Shown: one piece after another, positions 8,413 through 17,128 of the stretch | Layout of the letters: each line of letters opens with the position of its first letter | Position numbering within the stretch: position 1 is the stretch's first letter | DNA from: Novosphingobium sp. | Lineage (GTDB): Bacteria > Pseudomonadota > Alphaproteobacteria > Sphingomonadales > Sphingomonadaceae | Reading direction: 5' to 3' | Assembly: GCA_017987575.1 (NCBI GenBank) | Contig: JAGNTK010000001.1 | Span: 110,160-153,033, forward strand | Length of the DNA: 42,874 bases | Notes under the pieces: generated by a model | What the model saw: only the letters and a program-made list of their open reading frames with translations | Told to the model about the DNA's origin: nothing | Databases searched by the model: none | Made by a program: the position numbers and the translations under genes

Positions 8413-8811
8413 TTAGCCCGCTGTCGCCGGAGCGGCCAGCGGGAAGAACGGGATCGCCACGTTGAACGCGTCGCCGCTGCGCCGCACGAAAGTGTAATGT
8501 CCTTCCATCGAGCCCATCGGCGTGGTCAGCGGGCATCCCGAAACGTAGTCATGGCTCTGCCCCGGCTGGAGCAGCGGCTGTTCACCGACCACGCCCTCAC
8601 CCTCAACGAAATTGACCATCCCGCGCCCATCGGTGATCCGCCAGTGCCGGGTCAGCAGCTGAACCGCCTCGTCCGATCCGTTCTCGATCCGGATGTGATA
8701 GACCCAGAACCACTTGCCGACCTCGATCCGCGATTGCTCGGGCAGGAAATTCACCGCGACGCGCACGGTGATGCCTTCGGTGATGGCGGCGTGTTGGAAC
8801 AGTTCCTTCAT
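8413..8811 (-). CDS. apaG: ApaG family protein
   Basis: The 132-residue protein starts at the ATG at 8811 within a much longer open frame; this start gives the normal ApaG length of about 125-130. The sequence VRVAVNFLPEQS, VYHIRIEN, LLTRHWRITDG, VVGEQPLLQPGQ and MEGHYTF follows the ApaG/DUF525 fibronectin-like fold, including the glycine-rich GEGVVGEQP segment. ApaG is linked to Co/Mg resistance in enterobacteria and binds pyrophosphate-like ligands, but its biochemical role is unsettled. It is divergent from the cation antiporter at 8908, with 96 bases between, an arrangement consistent with shared control. Confidence 0.93.
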   Translation of the reverse strand: MKELFQHAAITEGITVRVAVNFLPEQSRIEVGKWFWVYHIRIENGSDEAVQLLTRHWRITDGRGMVNFVEGEGVVGEQPLLQPGQSHDYVSGCPLTTPMGSMEGHYTFVRRSGDAFNVAIPFFPLAAPATAG

Positions 8812-8836
8812 GGCGGCCAAGGTAGCGATTGCCCTG

Positions 8837-8876
8837 CCCCCTCGCAATGGGGGGAATAGCAATGCGCCAGCATTGC
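8837..8876. promoter_or_regulatory. Two adjacent hairpins between apaG and the antiporter
   Basis: CCCCC (8837-8841) pairs with GGGGG (8849-8853) around a seven-base loop, and GCAATGC (8859-8865) pairs perfectly with GCATTGC (8870-8876) around GCCA. Both lie in the 96-base divergent region and would be in the leader of the antiporter. They could be an operator or a leader structure. The antiporter lacks an obvious ribosome site, so leader structure may matter for its translation. Confidence 0.4.
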
Positions 8877-8907
8877 CGGTGGCGGCGCAGCTTGCTAGCA
8901 CCGCGCA

Positions 8908-10128
8908 ATGCAAACCACGCTTCCTGTAACCGAACTGTTCCTGCTGGCGCTGATCCTGATTTTCGCGGCGCCCTATGCGGTTTGGCGACTGCTGCGGACC
9001 GATTACTGGGCGCCCCTGGTGGTGGTCCAGATTGTCGCCGGGATATTGCTGGGGCCGGGCCTGCTGGGATCGGCCTTTCCGGGCTATTACGAATTTATCT
9101 TCACCCCGCCAGTGATCGGCGCGTTGGGCGGGATCGCCTGGTGGGCGGTGATGCTGTTCGTCTTCGTCGCTGGGCTTGAGCTCGATCTGGAAGAAGCGTG
9201 GAAATGGCGCGGTGAAACCGGGCTGACCGCCGGGCTGGCACTCGGCGTGCCGCTGGCGCTGGGGGCCGGTGCGGCGTGGGTTTTGTTGGAATTCAGCGAT
9301 CCTGCGCAATGGATCGGGCCGAACGGCCAAACCTGGCAATTCATCGCCGGGGTGGGCATGGCTTGTGCGGTCACCGCCTTGCCGATCCTGGTGCTGTTTC
9401 TGCAAAAGCTGGAGATTCTGCGCTCGCCAATGGGCCAGCGGATCCTGCGCTATGCCAGCCTGGACGATATCATGATCTGGGCGGTGCTGGCGCTGATCCT
9501 GCTCGATTGGGAGCGGGTCGGCCGGCAAGCGGCATTTCTGGTCGGATTTGCTGTGGCCGTGGTGCTGGTCCGCAAATTGATGGCCGCAATCCCGCCGCGC
9601 GACCGCTGGTATGTCGCGCTGATCTGGCTGGCGGGCTGCGGTTACCTCGCCGATTGGTCAGGGCTCCACTATATGGTCGGCGCGTTCCTCGCCGGGGCTG
9701 CGCTCGATGCCAAATGGTTCGGGATCGAAGCGATCGACAAGTTCCGCGATGTTGTGCTGCTGGCCTTCATGCCTGTGTTTTTCCTCAGCACGGGGCTGCG
9801 GACCAACTGGGACATGGGCGGCACCGCTGCCTTTGTCGCCGCTGCGCTGCTGCTGACTGCGATGGTGGTGGGCAAACTGGCGGGCGTTAGCCTCGCCGGA
9901 AAGCTGCTCGGCTGGGGCAAGGGTGAGGCCTGGGCAATCGGCTGGCTGCTGCAGACCAAGGCGCTGATCATGATCATCTTCGTCAACGTGCTGCTCGACA
10001 AAGGCATCATCACCAACGGCGCCTTCACCGCGCTGCTGCTGGCGGCCGTGGGATCGACCATGCTGACGATCCCGGTGGTAACGCCTGCCTTAAAAAAGCT
10101 GGAGGGGTTGAAGGCGAAGGCTGGGTAG
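8908..10128 (+). CDS. Cation/proton antiporter, CPA2 family
   Basis: The 406-residue inner-membrane protein has about 12 hydrophobic segments spread over its whole length and no C-terminal RCK/TrkA-N domain. Family features include VVVQIVAGILLGPGLLG near the N-terminus, VFVAGLELDLEEAW after the third segment, a GMACAVTALPILVLFLQ crossover helix, LRYASLDDIMIWAVLAL with the paired acidic residues expected for proton coupling, and MPVFFLSTGLRTN. CPA2 proteins exchange Na+ or K+ for H+ and support pH and salt balance. The lack of a regulatory nucleotide-binding domain places it with short NapA/KefB-like antiporters. The exact ion is not decidable here. It is followed by the inverted-repeat element at 10134. 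Confidence 0.9.
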   Translation: MQTTLPVTELFLLALILIFAAPYAVWRLLRTDYWAPLVVVQIVAGILLGPGLLGSAFPGYYEFIFTPPVIGALGGIAWWAVMLFVFVAGLELDLEEAWKWRGETGLTAGLALGVPLALGAGAAWVLLEFSDPAQWIGPNGQTWQFIAGVGMACAVTALPILVLFLQKLEILRSPMGQRILRYASLDDIMIWAVLALILLDWERVGRQAAFLVGFAVAVVLVRKLMAAIPPRDRWYVALIWLAGCGYLADWSGLHYMVGAFLAGAALDAKWFGIEAIDKFRDVVLLAFMPVFFLSTGLRTNWDMGGTAAFVAAALLLTAMVVGKLAGVSLAGKLLGWGKGEAWAIGWLLQTKALIMIIFVNVLLDKGIITNGAFTALLLAAVGSTMLTIPVVTPALKKLEGLKAKAG

Positions 10129-10133
10129 GAAGG

Positions 10134-10327
10134 AAGAAGGGGGTTCCCGCAGAGATCGCGGAGAAGAAAGTGGAGGCGCAGAGATGTTCTGCGAAGCCGC
10201 AGGCTTCCTTCCTTATCCCGCAGCTCGGCAAACCGCACCGTTGCAGATGAGAGCGGCTTCGCCGCAAGAAGCAGGGCCTCCGCGCCTCCCTTTTCTTCTC
10301 CGCGATCTCTGCGTGAACCCCCTTCTT
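10134..10327. repeat. 194-base imperfect inverted-repeat element
   Basis: Two 46-base arms (10134-10179 and 10282-10327) are inverted copies with only a few mismatches. The outer 13 bases (AAGAAGGGGGTTC against GAACCCCCTTCTT) are perfect, as is a central block of about 20 bases starting GCAGAGATCGCGGAG. The enclosed 102 bases carry smaller hairpins (GAAGCCGCAGGCTTC; GCGGCTTCGCCGC) and no ORF. It fills the space between the convergent antiporter and metZ genes. From memory, GCAGAGATCGCGGAGAAG-type sequences recur between genes in sphingomonads and other bacteria, so a mobile intergenic (REP/MITE-like) element doubling as a terminator is the best reading. Confidence 0.75.
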
Positions 10328-10335
10328 AAAAAGCC

Positions 10336-11544
10336 CTAAAGCCCAACCGTCCTCAACGCCTGATCCAGATCATCGATCACATCCAGCGGGTCTTCCAGTC
10401 CGACGTTCAGCCGCAGCATCCCTTCGGTCACCCCCATTTCGGCGCGCACTTCGGCGCTGACCGAATAGTGGGTCGTGCTGGCGCTGTGGCACATCAGGCT
10501 GCGCGAATCGCCGATGTTGTTCGAGATATCGATCAGCTTCAGCGCGTTGAGCAGGCCGTGGGCCTGCTTGCGTCCGCCACCCACTTCGAACGAGAAGATC
10601 GAGCCCGCTGCGTCCATCTGCTTGGTTGCCAGCGCGTGCTGCGCATGGCTCGGCAGGAACGGATGGTTGATCCGCGACACCCGCCCTTCGAGGAACTGGC
10701 CGACTTTGAGTGAATTCTCACTCTGCCGCATGATCCGCAGGTTCAGCGTCTCGAGCCCTTTCAGCACCACCCAGGCGTTGAACGGTGAGAGGTTTGGCCC
10801 GGTATTGCGCTGGAACGGCAGCAGGACGTTGTTGATGAAGTCGGCACTGCCCGAAACGGCGCCGGCCAGCACGCGGCCCTGCCCGTCCATCATCTTGGTC
10901 GCCGAATAGGCTACCACATCGGCGCCCCATTCGATCGGCCGCTGCAAGGCTGACGTGGCAAAGGCGTTGTCGACCACCGAAGTGATCCCGCGCGCTTTGG
11001 CGAGCCCGCAGACGTATTCCAGATCGACTATATCCATCGTCGGGTTGGCCGGGGTTTCAAAGAAGAACACCTTGGTGTTGGGCCGGATCGCGGCTTCCCA
11101 TTGGGCATTGTCGCGGGCATCAATCGTGGTCGCCTCGATCCCGAAGCGCGGGAACAGCTGATCGACCAGCCAGCGGCACGAACCGAAAGCAGCGCGCCCG
11201 GCCACCACATGATCACCGGCTGAAAGCTGGCACAGCAGCGCCGCGGTCATCGCCGCCATGCCCGATGCCTGAACCCGGCAGGTCTCGGCCCCGTCCATGA
11301 TCGCGATCCGCTCCTCCAGCATCGCCACGGTCGGGTTCTGGAGGCGGGAATAGGTCATTCCCGGATCTTCGCCGCGGAACCGCATCGCGGCGGTTTCGGC
11401 ATCGTCGTAGCTATAGCCTGAGGTGAGGAACAGCGCCTCGCTGGTCTCCCCCTGCTCGCTGCGCCAGGTCCCGCCGCGCACGGCCTGGGTGGCCGGGCGC
11501 CATTGGGAAGTGATCGAGCGGTCTTGTCCGGTGGTGCGTTTCAT
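10336..11544 (-). CDS. metZ: O-succinylhomoserine sulfhydrylase
   Basis: The 402-residue protein starts at the ATG at 11544 (MKRTTGQDRSITS). It is a PLP enzyme of the Cys/Met metabolism family: YSRLQNPTVAMLE, QASGMAAMTAAL, ETPANPTMDIVD, VVDNAFATSALQRP and the Schiff-base Lys217 in AYSATKMMDGQGR. RGGTWRSEQGETSEALFLTSGY matches MetZ rather than cystathionine gamma-synthase or beta-lyase. It would join sulfide to O-succinylhomoserine to give homocysteine in the cytoplasm. I searched the 80 bases upstream for a SAM-II riboswitch and saw none. It is divergent from the GT39 gene with 79 bases between. Confidence 0.9.
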   Translation of the reverse strand: MKRTTGQDRSITSQWRPATQAVRGGTWRSEQGETSEALFLTSGYSYDDAETAAMRFRGEDPGMTYSRLQNPTVAMLEERIAIMDGAETCRVQASGMAAMTAALLCQLSAGDHVVAGRAAFGSCRWLVDQLFPRFGIEATTIDARDNAQWEAAIRPNTKVFFFETPANPTMDIVDLEYVCGLAKARGITSVVDNAFATSALQRPIEWGADVVAYSATKMMDGQGRVLAGAVSGSADFINNVLLPFQRNTGPNLSPFNAWVVLKGLETLNLRIMRQSENSLKVGQFLEGRVSRINHPFLPSHAQHALATKQMDAAGSIFSFEVGGGRKQAHGLLNALKLIDISNNIGDSRSLMCHSASTTHYSVSAEVRAEMGVTEGMLRLNVGLEDPLDVIDDLDQALRTVGL

Positions 11545-11623
11545 AGTGATCGGGCTGTAAGTGCGGCGTCGCAGACGCGCAAGGCCGTTGCGCTTCCCCG
11601 CATCGCCCGATAATCGGCAAGCC

Positions 11624-12904
11624 ATGCAGGGCCGCTTCACGAACGATCAGGATCCCGCCGCCTGGTGCGCGGTGATCGCGGTATTTTTCCTGACGCTGTG
11701 CTGGTGGCGCCTGGGCATCCCCAGCGAGATATACTTTGACGAAACGCACTATGTTTCCGCTGCTCGCAAGCAACTGGAACATATCCGGGTCAATCCCGAG
11801 CACCCATTTCTGGCCAAAAGCCTGCTTGCGGCAGCAATCCAGTGGTTCGGCGACAAACCGCTGATCTGGCGACTGCCATCGGCACTGCTGGGCGCGTTCG
11901 GATTGTTTGCCTTTACCCGGATGGTCTGGTTCGCCAGCGGCAATGCGCGCGCCACGCTGCTTGCAGCGGTGCTGCTCGCGACCGACTTCTTCTGGTTCAT
12001 CCATAGCCGGATCGCGATGCTTGATATGACGATGGCGGCGCTGGCGATGGCTGCCGGTTGGCAGCTCGCCGCCGCCGTGCGTTTTCCCCGGCAAGGCCGC
12101 TGGCGGCTGGCGCTGGCTGGGGTGCTGATGGGATTGTCGCTCGGCGCGAAGTGGTCGATCGCGCCTGCGCTGGCCCTACCCGGTCTGGTGTTTCTGGCAC
12201 TCAAGCTCAAACACACCGGGCGCTGGTTCCTGATCGCTCCGCGCGGCGGGCCGGTTCCGGGGATCACCCTGATCGAGGCCGCACTGTGGCTGGGAATCGT
12301 GCCTTTGGTTGTCTATTGGCTGACTTTCTGGCCAGCCTTTCACTGGGCCGAGCGCCCGCTCGATCCGTGGTCGCCAATTGCCTGGCACCAGCACATGCTG
12401 GCGTTGCAGGACAGCGTCAAAAAGCCCCACCCCTATCGCTCAGTCTGGTATGAATGGGTCGGAAACTGGCGGGCGATCTGGTACCTTTACCAGGAGGTCG
12501 ACGGTGCCCAGCGCGGCATCGTGCTGATCGGCAATCCGTTCACGATGCTGGCCGGATTGCCCGCGCTGGGCTGGGCGCTGTGGACGGGTGTGCGGCAACG
12601 GCGGCTGGAATTGCTGACCTTTGCTGGCCTCTACCTCGTCACGCTGCTGTTCTGGGCCTTGTCGGGTAAACCGATCCAGTTCCTTTATCACTACCTGCTG
12701 CCCAGCACCTTCCTGATGGCGCTGCTGGCCCTGGCGCTCGACGCGCTGTGGCGCCGGACCGACCGCTGGCGCTGGATCGCGCCTGCCAGCATGGCACTCA
12801 GCATCGCGATGTTCGTCTGGTTCTATCCGATCATTTCCGCCGCACCGCTATGTTGCGGCAAGCCAAGCTATCAGTGGTGGATGTGGCTCCACAGCTGGCG
12901 CTAG
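11624..12904 (+). CDS. GT39-type (protein O-mannosyltransferase-like) membrane glycosyltransferase
   Basis: The 426-residue integral membrane protein starts at the ATG at 11624. It has about ten hydrophobic helices. The first periplasmic loop has YFDETHYVSAARKQL followed by NPEHPFLAKSLLA, the arrangement of the catalytic acidic residue and HP motif in the PMT/GT39 family, then HSRIAMLDM. The C-terminal part (LSGKPIQFLYHYLLPS) fits the PMT four-helix C-terminal domain. Such enzymes move mannose from polyprenyl-phosphate-mannose to proteins on the periplasmic side. A polyprenyl-phosphate glycosyltransferase fused to GtrA lies nearby (14008-15132), which could make the donor. The acceptor is unknown. 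Confidence 0.85.
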   Translation: MQGRFTNDQDPAAWCAVIAVFFLTLCWWRLGIPSEIYFDETHYVSAARKQLEHIRVNPEHPFLAKSLLAAAIQWFGDKPLIWRLPSALLGAFGLFAFTRMVWFASGNARATLLAAVLLATDFFWFIHSRIAMLDMTMAALAMAAGWQLAAAVRFPRQGRWRLALAGVLMGLSLGAKWSIAPALALPGLVFLALKLKHTGRWFLIAPRGGPVPGITLIEAALWLGIVPLVVYWLTFWPAFHWAERPLDPWSPIAWHQHMLALQDSVKKPHPYRSVWYEWVGNWRAIWYLYQEVDGAQRGIVLIGNPFTMLAGLPALGWALWTGVRQRRLELLTFAGLYLVTLLFWALSGKPIQFLYHYLLPSTFLMALLALALDALWRRTDRWRWIAPASMALSIAMFVWFYPIISAAPLCCGKPSYQWWMWLHSWR

Positions 12905-12934
12905 ATACTTTTTCAAACAGGGAATTCTCCGCAC

Positions 12935-14011
12935 ATGACCGACTTTGCCCAAACGCTTACCTTTGCCCGTGGCCCGGCCATGGCCAACCGCTTCATGCTG
13001 GCCCCGCTGACCAACCTGCAAAGCCTGCCTGATGGCACCTTGTCTGACGATGAAATTCACTGGCTGGATATGCGCGCGCAGGGCGGGTTCGGCCTGGTGA
13101 TGACCGCCGCCGCGCACGTGCAGCGTCAGGGTCAGGGCTTTCCCGGCCAGCTTGGCATCTGGTCGGACGATCATTTGCCGCGGTTGACTGACCTTGCCAC
13201 CAAGCTGCGCCAGCATGGCAGCCTGTCCTCTGTCCAGTTGCACCACGCCGGAATGCGCAGCCCCGCCGAGCTGATTGGCGAAGCCCCGCAAGGGCCATTT
13301 GCGGACGCAGAAACCGGCACCCGCGCGCTGTCCACAGCCGAAGTTGAGCAGCTGCGCGATGATTTCATCGCCGCCGCCGTGCGCGCGGAGAAGGCCGGAT
13401 TTGATGGCGTCGAAGTCCACGGCGCCCATGGCTATGTCCTCGCCCAATTCCTCGATGCGACCAACAATCAGCGCGACGATCGCTATGGCGGCAGCTTTGA
13501 AAATCGGACGCGCCTGATCCTCGAAGTGATCGACGGTATTCGCGCTGCCACCCGGGCGGACTTCCAGCTTGGCCTGCGGCTATCCCCCGAACGCTTCAAC
13601 ATCGATTTTGCCGAGGCCAAGGCCTTTGCGCAAGCGGTGATGGAAGGCGGCCAGCTCGACTATCTCGATATGTCGCTGTGGGATTGCTTCAAGGCCCCGG
13701 TCGGCGAAGCCGATGATGCCGCGTCGCTGATTTCGCACTTCACCGCTCTGCCGCGCGGCAACACGCGGCTAGGTGTCGCGGGCAAGATCATGAGTGCGGC
13801 CAAAGCACAGGCCTGTCTTGATGCCGGGGCTGATTTCGTGCTGATCGGTCGCGGCGCAATCCTGAACCACGATTTCGCCGCACGCAGCCTAGCCGATCCA
13901 GCCTTTGTCGCCACCCAGACACCCGTGACCGAAGCGCACCTGCGCGCCGAAGGGTTGGGGGATGCCTTCGTCAGCTACATGAAAACCTGGGGCGGGTTCG
14001 TCGAGGGTTAG
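12935..14011 (+). CDS. Old Yellow Enzyme family NADH:flavin oxidoreductase
   Basis: The 358-residue protein starts at the ATG at 12935 after an AGGGAA ribosome site. It is an FMN TIM barrel of the OYE-like family: NRFMLAPLTNLQS at the start, VQLHHAGMRS with the substrate-side histidine, FDGVEVHGAHGYVLAQFLDATNNQRDDRYGGSFENR cut here to its core GAHGYVLAQFL, then LRLSPERFNIDF and VLIGRGAILNHDFA. The usual YGGS-NR segment that closes the active site is complete. Members reduce activated C=C bonds of enones or aromatic amides using NAD(P)H. It has no obvious partner gene. Its stop codon overlaps that of the convergent glycosyltransferase by four bases. Confidence 0.9.
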   Translation: MTDFAQTLTFARGPAMANRFMLAPLTNLQSLPDGTLSDDEIHWLDMRAQGGFGLVMTAAAHVQRQGQGFPGQLGIWSDDHLPRLTDLATKLRQHGSLSSVQLHHAGMRSPAELIGEAPQGPFADAETGTRALSTAEVEQLRDDFIAAAVRAEKAGFDGVEVHGAHGYVLAQFLDATNNQRDDRYGGSFENRTRLILEVIDGIRAATRADFQLGLRLSPERFNIDFAEAKAFAQAVMEGGQLDYLDMSLWDCFKAPVGEADDAASLISHFTALPRGNTRLGVAGKIMSAAKAQACLDAGADFVLIGRGAILNHDFAARSLADPAFVATQTPVTEAHLRAEGLGDAFVSYMKTWGGFVEG

Positions 14012-15132
14012 TACTTGCCCCAGACGAACTTGCTCGAAAGGGCAAAGTTCCAGACCGAGCCCAGCACGATCCCGACAATCGCTGCGGGATAGGGGTTGAA
14101 GCCCAGCCGGACCAGCGCGGTCGCTGCGCCGATGTTGGCGAGCAGGCCGAATGCGCAGGTGATCAGGAACCGGACCCAGCCGGTCAGCAGCGGCAGGAAC
14201 CCGCGCAGACGGCTGTCGGCATAGGTCAGTTCGTTGTTGAGCACGAAGTTGAAAGTCATCGCCACGAGCGCGGCGGTGGTCTGCCCGGCGATGAAGGCGG
14301 CTTCCTTGGGATAGTGGGCGACGGCGAACGCCTCGCCAAACATGCCCAGCACGGCCGCCAGAACCGCCATATGAACCACCACGCCCAGCCCGCCGATTGT
14401 GCCGAACAGCGCGAACCGGGTCGGGATCCAGCGGCCAAGCCACTTGTCATAGAGCCCGACAAGGAATTCGAACACCACCGTCCGGTCGAGCTTCGATTCA
14501 CCCTCCAATCGGGCGGCGAAGTTCATCGGCACTTCCTTGATCCGCAGCGGCGCATCGACGGTGGCGAGGATATCGAGCAGGATCTTGAACCCGACGCCTG
14601 ACAGGCGGTGGGCATCGGACCGCAGCACTTCGGTCTTGAGCATGAAATAGCCGCTCATCGGATCGGTCAGCTCAACCCCGGTGACCTTGTTGGCAATCCG
14701 GTTGGCGAAGTTGGAGGCCTTGACCCGGTCGGGCCGGCCCCATTGCTCGGTGCTGGCACCCTCGGCAAAACGGCTGGCGTAGGACACGTCATAATCGCCG
14801 CTTTCGATCGCAGCGAGCATTCCGGGAAGCAGTTCGGGATCGTGCTGATGATCGGCGTCCATCACCGCCACAACCGGCGCGGCCGTGGCGCACATCCCTT
14901 CGATTGCGGCAGAGGACAGCCCGCGCCGTCCGATCCGCTGGATCACCCGAACCCGTCCGTCTTCCTGCGCTAAGGCCCGTGCCTCATCCGACGTGCCATC
15001 GGGGCTGTTGTCATCAACGATGATCACTTCCCACGCGATCCCGGCCAACGCCTTGTCGAGCCGCTCGACCATGCCGCGCAGGTTCTTGCGCTCATTATAA
15101 GTGGGAAGGACAACGCCAAGCTGAAGGGTCAT
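14008..15132 (-). CDS. Polyprenyl-phosphate glycosyltransferase (DPM1-like) fused to GtrA
   Basis: The 374-residue protein starts at the ATG at 15132, one base after the leuB stop (TGACATG). Residues 1-230 are a GT2 fold like dolichyl-phosphate mannose synthase: VVLPTYNERKNL, IIVDDNSPDGT, VMDADHQHDPELL (the DxD-type site), SRFAEG and MSGYFMLK. Residues of about 240-374 are a GtrA-like domain with four membrane helices (FGTIGGLGVVVHMAVLAAV through FALSSKFVWGKY). This architecture makes a polyprenyl-phosphate sugar on the cytoplasmic face and may help flip it. It is probably co-transcribed with leuB and recO. With the GT39 gene at 11624 it could form a donor-transferase pair. Confidence 0.9.
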   Translation of the reverse strand: MTLQLGVVLPTYNERKNLRGMVERLDKALAGIAWEVIIVDDNSPDGTSDEARALAQEDGRVRVIQRIGRRGLSSAAIEGMCATAAPVVAVMDADHQHDPELLPGMLAAIESGDYDVSYASRFAEGASTEQWGRPDRVKASNFANRIANKVTGVELTDPMSGYFMLKTEVLRSDAHRLSGVGFKILLDILATVDAPLRIKEVPMNFAARLEGESKLDRTVVFEFLVGLYDKWLGRWIPTRFALFGTIGGLGVVVHMAVLAAVLGMFGEAFAVAHYPKEAAFIAGQTTAALVAMTFNFVLNNELTYADSRLRGFLPLLTGWVRFLITCAFGLLANIGAATALVRLGFNPYPAAIVGIVLGSVWNFALSSKFVWGKY

Positions 15133-15133
15133 G

Positions 15134-16177
15134 TCACAGTCTTTCGAGGATTGCGTCGCCGATTGCAACAGTGCCAAGATTGCCGCCCAGATCGCCGCCG
15201 CGAATGCCATCAGCGAGTGAGCGGGCAACGGCGGCTTCGATCCGCGCCGCAGCCGCGTCCAGCCCGAGTGAATGGCGCAGCAGCATGGCGGCGGACAGCA
15301 CCGTTGCCATCGGGTTGGCAAGGCCCTGACCCGCGATATCGGGGGCGCTGCCGTGGATCGGCTCATACAGGCCCTGGCTGCCTTCGCTGAGCGAGGCCGA
15401 GGCCAGCAGCCCGATCGAACCGACGCACATGCTGGCCTGATCGGACAAGATATCGCCAAACAGGTTGCCGGTGACGATCACATCGAACTGGCCGGGGTTC
15501 CTTACCAGCTGCATCGCGGCGTTATCGACATACATGTGGCTGAGTTCGACTTGCGGATATTCGGCTGAAACCTCGATCACCACATCGCGCCACAACTGGC
15601 TGGTTTCGAGGACATTGGCCTTGTCGACCGAGCACAGTTTCTTGCCCCGGCCCATCGCCGCCTTGAAGCCGACATGGGCAATCCGGCGCACTTCGTCTTC
15701 GGCATAGGACATCATGTCCCAGCCCTGACGGCGGCCATCGGGAAGGGTCCGAATGCCCTTCTCGCCAAAATAGACATCGCCGTTGAGTTCGCGGACGATC
15801 AGCAGATCAATCGCGCCAGCCACTTCAGGGCGCAGCGCAGATGTATCCTCCAGCCCCTTGAAAACTTTGGCAGGACGCAGGTTGGCGAAGAGCCCCAGTT
15901 CCTTGCGCAGGCCCAAGATTGCCTGTTCGGGCCGCAGCGCGCGTTCCAGATTGTCGCAGTCGGGATCGCCGACCGCTCCGAACAGGATCGCGTCTGCCGC
16001 ACGGGCCACGGCCAGCGTTTCAGGCGGCAGCGGATGGCCATGGGCCTTGTAGGCTGCACCGCCGACATCGGCATAGGTCAGCTCCAGCCCTGGCAAGCCG
16101 AGCGCTTCGATAACGCGGACCGCTTCACGGGTCACTTCGGGGCCGATGCCGTCACCGGCGAGAACTGCAATCTTCAT
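15134..16177 (-). CDS. leuB: 3-isopropylmalate dehydrogenase
   Basis: The 347-residue cytoplasmic enzyme starts at the ATG at 16177. The signatures are clear: [80 protein letters not shown] and the family pattern [15 protein letters not shown], then [16 protein letters not shown]. The NAD-type IPMDH residues (Arg pair, Tyr, Lys, Asp) are in place. It oxidises 3-isopropylmalate to 2-oxoisocaproate in leucine synthesis. leuC, leuD and leuA are not in the window, so the leucine genes are split. It sits 16 bases after recO and one base before the glycosyltransferase, in one leftward run. Confidence 0.96.
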   Translation of the reverse strand: MKIAVLAGDGIGPEVTREAVRVIEALGLPGLELTYADVGGAAYKAHGHPLPPETLAVARAADAILFGAVGDPDCDNLERALRPEQAILGLRKELGLFANLRPAKVFKGLEDTSALRPEVAGAIDLLIVRELNGDVYFGEKGIRTLPDGRRQGWDMMSYAEDEVRRIAHVGFKAAMGRGKKLCSVDKANVLETSQLWRDVVIEVSAEYPQVELSHMYVDNAAMQLVRNPGQFDVIVTGNLFGDILSDQASMCVGSIGLLASASLSEGSQGLYEPIHGSAPDIAGQGLANPMATVLSAAMLLRHSLGLDAAAARIEAAVARSLADGIRGGDLGGNLGTVAIGDAILERL

Positions 16178-16193
16178 GTCGGAGTGTCCATTC

Positions 16194-16793
16194 CTAGCCG
16201 ATTTTCGCCAGTCGCTGTCGCAGCATGACGCGCGCGCCCATAACATCGCCGCGCCGATCTGCAAGCAGGTAGCGTTCGAGCCGCTGGCCGGTGGCATCGA
16301 ACCGGGCCAGTTCGCCAGCGTGATCATCCGCCGGTTCGGGCACTGCGCTGCCATAGCCAAGCTCGCGCAGCAACAGCGCCTCATAGGCCAGCAGCCCCGG
16401 CAGCCAGCCGCGCGCCGACGGGGCATGGCAGATCGCATCAAGCAACCCAGATAATGCCGAAAACAGCGCTGGATAGGCCTGCCGCTCAGGCAAGGCGGCG
16501 GTGGTCAGCGCGGTGACCCAGCCAATCGCGGCGGCGGCCAACGGCTCGCCCAGCCAGGGCCCGCGGCTGTGGGTCAGCTCGAGCCGGGCGGTTGGGAGCT
16601 GGCTTTCACTGCGCCAATGTAGTTCGGCTTCGACCAGATTGCCTGGAACCAGTACGGGTCGCAGCTGCCGCCCGCGTCCGCCCGCGACATAGCCCGCGAG
16701 CAGTCCATGCTCCGCCGAAAGCATCCGCACGATCGCCGCCGTCTCGCCATGCGAGCGGCTGGAACAGACAATGGCGGCGGTGCGCAAGTGCAT
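16194..16793 (-). CDS. recO: DNA repair protein RecO
   Basis: The 199-residue protein starts at the ATG at 16793. The N-terminal OB-fold carries [36 protein letters not shown] and [15 protein letters not shown], all typical of RecO. The helical C-terminal half has [26 protein letters not shown], again as in RecO. At 199 residues it is shorter than the usual 230-250; the cysteine cluster of many RecO proteins is absent. RecO loads RecA onto SSB-coated DNA with RecR in RecFOR repair. It is followed by leuB after 16 bases, so the two are likely co-transcribed. Confidence 0.93.
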   Translation of the reverse strand: MHLRTAAIVCSSRSHGETAAIVRMLSAEHGLLAGYVAGGRGRQLRPVLVPGNLVEAELHWRSESQLPTARLELTHSRGPWLGEPLAAAAIGWVTALTTAALPERQAYPALFSALSGLLDAICHAPSARGWLPGLLAYEALLLRELGYGSAVPEPADDHAGELARFDATGQRLERYLLADRRGDVMGARVMLRQRLAKIG

Positions 16794-16862
16794 CGCGAAG
16801 CTGTGGCGGGTATCGGGACCGGGTTCAACTGCCGCAGTGGCAAGCGTGACCCGAAAAAATTG

Positions 16863-17123
16863 CTAATTCTTCGCCTTGGCGTTCAGCGCCGCTTCCAGCG
16901 CATCGATCCGCGCCTTCAGCGCTTCGTTTTCTTCGCGGGCCTTGGCGGCCATCAGCTTGACCGTGTCGAATTCCTCACGGCTGACGAAATCGAGCCCGCC
17001 AAGGCCTTCCTTCATCCGCTCACGCGCGGCATCGCGGGCTTCGCGGCCCATTCCGGCAACGGTTCCAGCCGCGCTGTTGAGCAGCTTGGCAATATCGGCG
17101 ATCATTGGGTTTTCGCTTTGCAT
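16863..17123 (-). CDS. ubiK: Accessory factor UbiK family protein (BMFP)
   Basis: The 86-residue protein starts at the ATG at 17123 (MQSENPMIADIAK); a second ATG six codons later is possible. Residues of about 8-35 are an amphipathic helix (IADIAKLLNSAAGTVAGMG) and the C-terminal part from about 50 is a coiled coil (REEFDTVKLMAAKAREENEAL). This matches the BMFP/YqiC family, trimeric membrane-binding proteins that assist aerobic ubiquinone synthesis with UbiJ and COQ9-like factors. It begins 5 bases after the tspO stop, so the two are likely translated together. The gene name follows the family and is not proof of function in this species. Confidence 0.88.
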   Translation of the reverse strand: MQSENPMIADIAKLLNSAAGTVAGMGREARDAARERMKEGLGGLDFVSREEFDTVKLMAAKAREENEALKARIDALEAALNAKAKN

Positions 17124-17128
17124 GGCGT

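Noticed and set aside
8812-9528. Upstream extension of the apaG frame
   Set aside because: The extra 239 codons are antisense to the antiporter and the ApaG fold starts at 8811.
11545-11623. SAM riboswitch before metZ
   Set aside because: Only 79 bases separate metZ from the divergent gene and no SAM-II pseudoknot sequence is recognisable.
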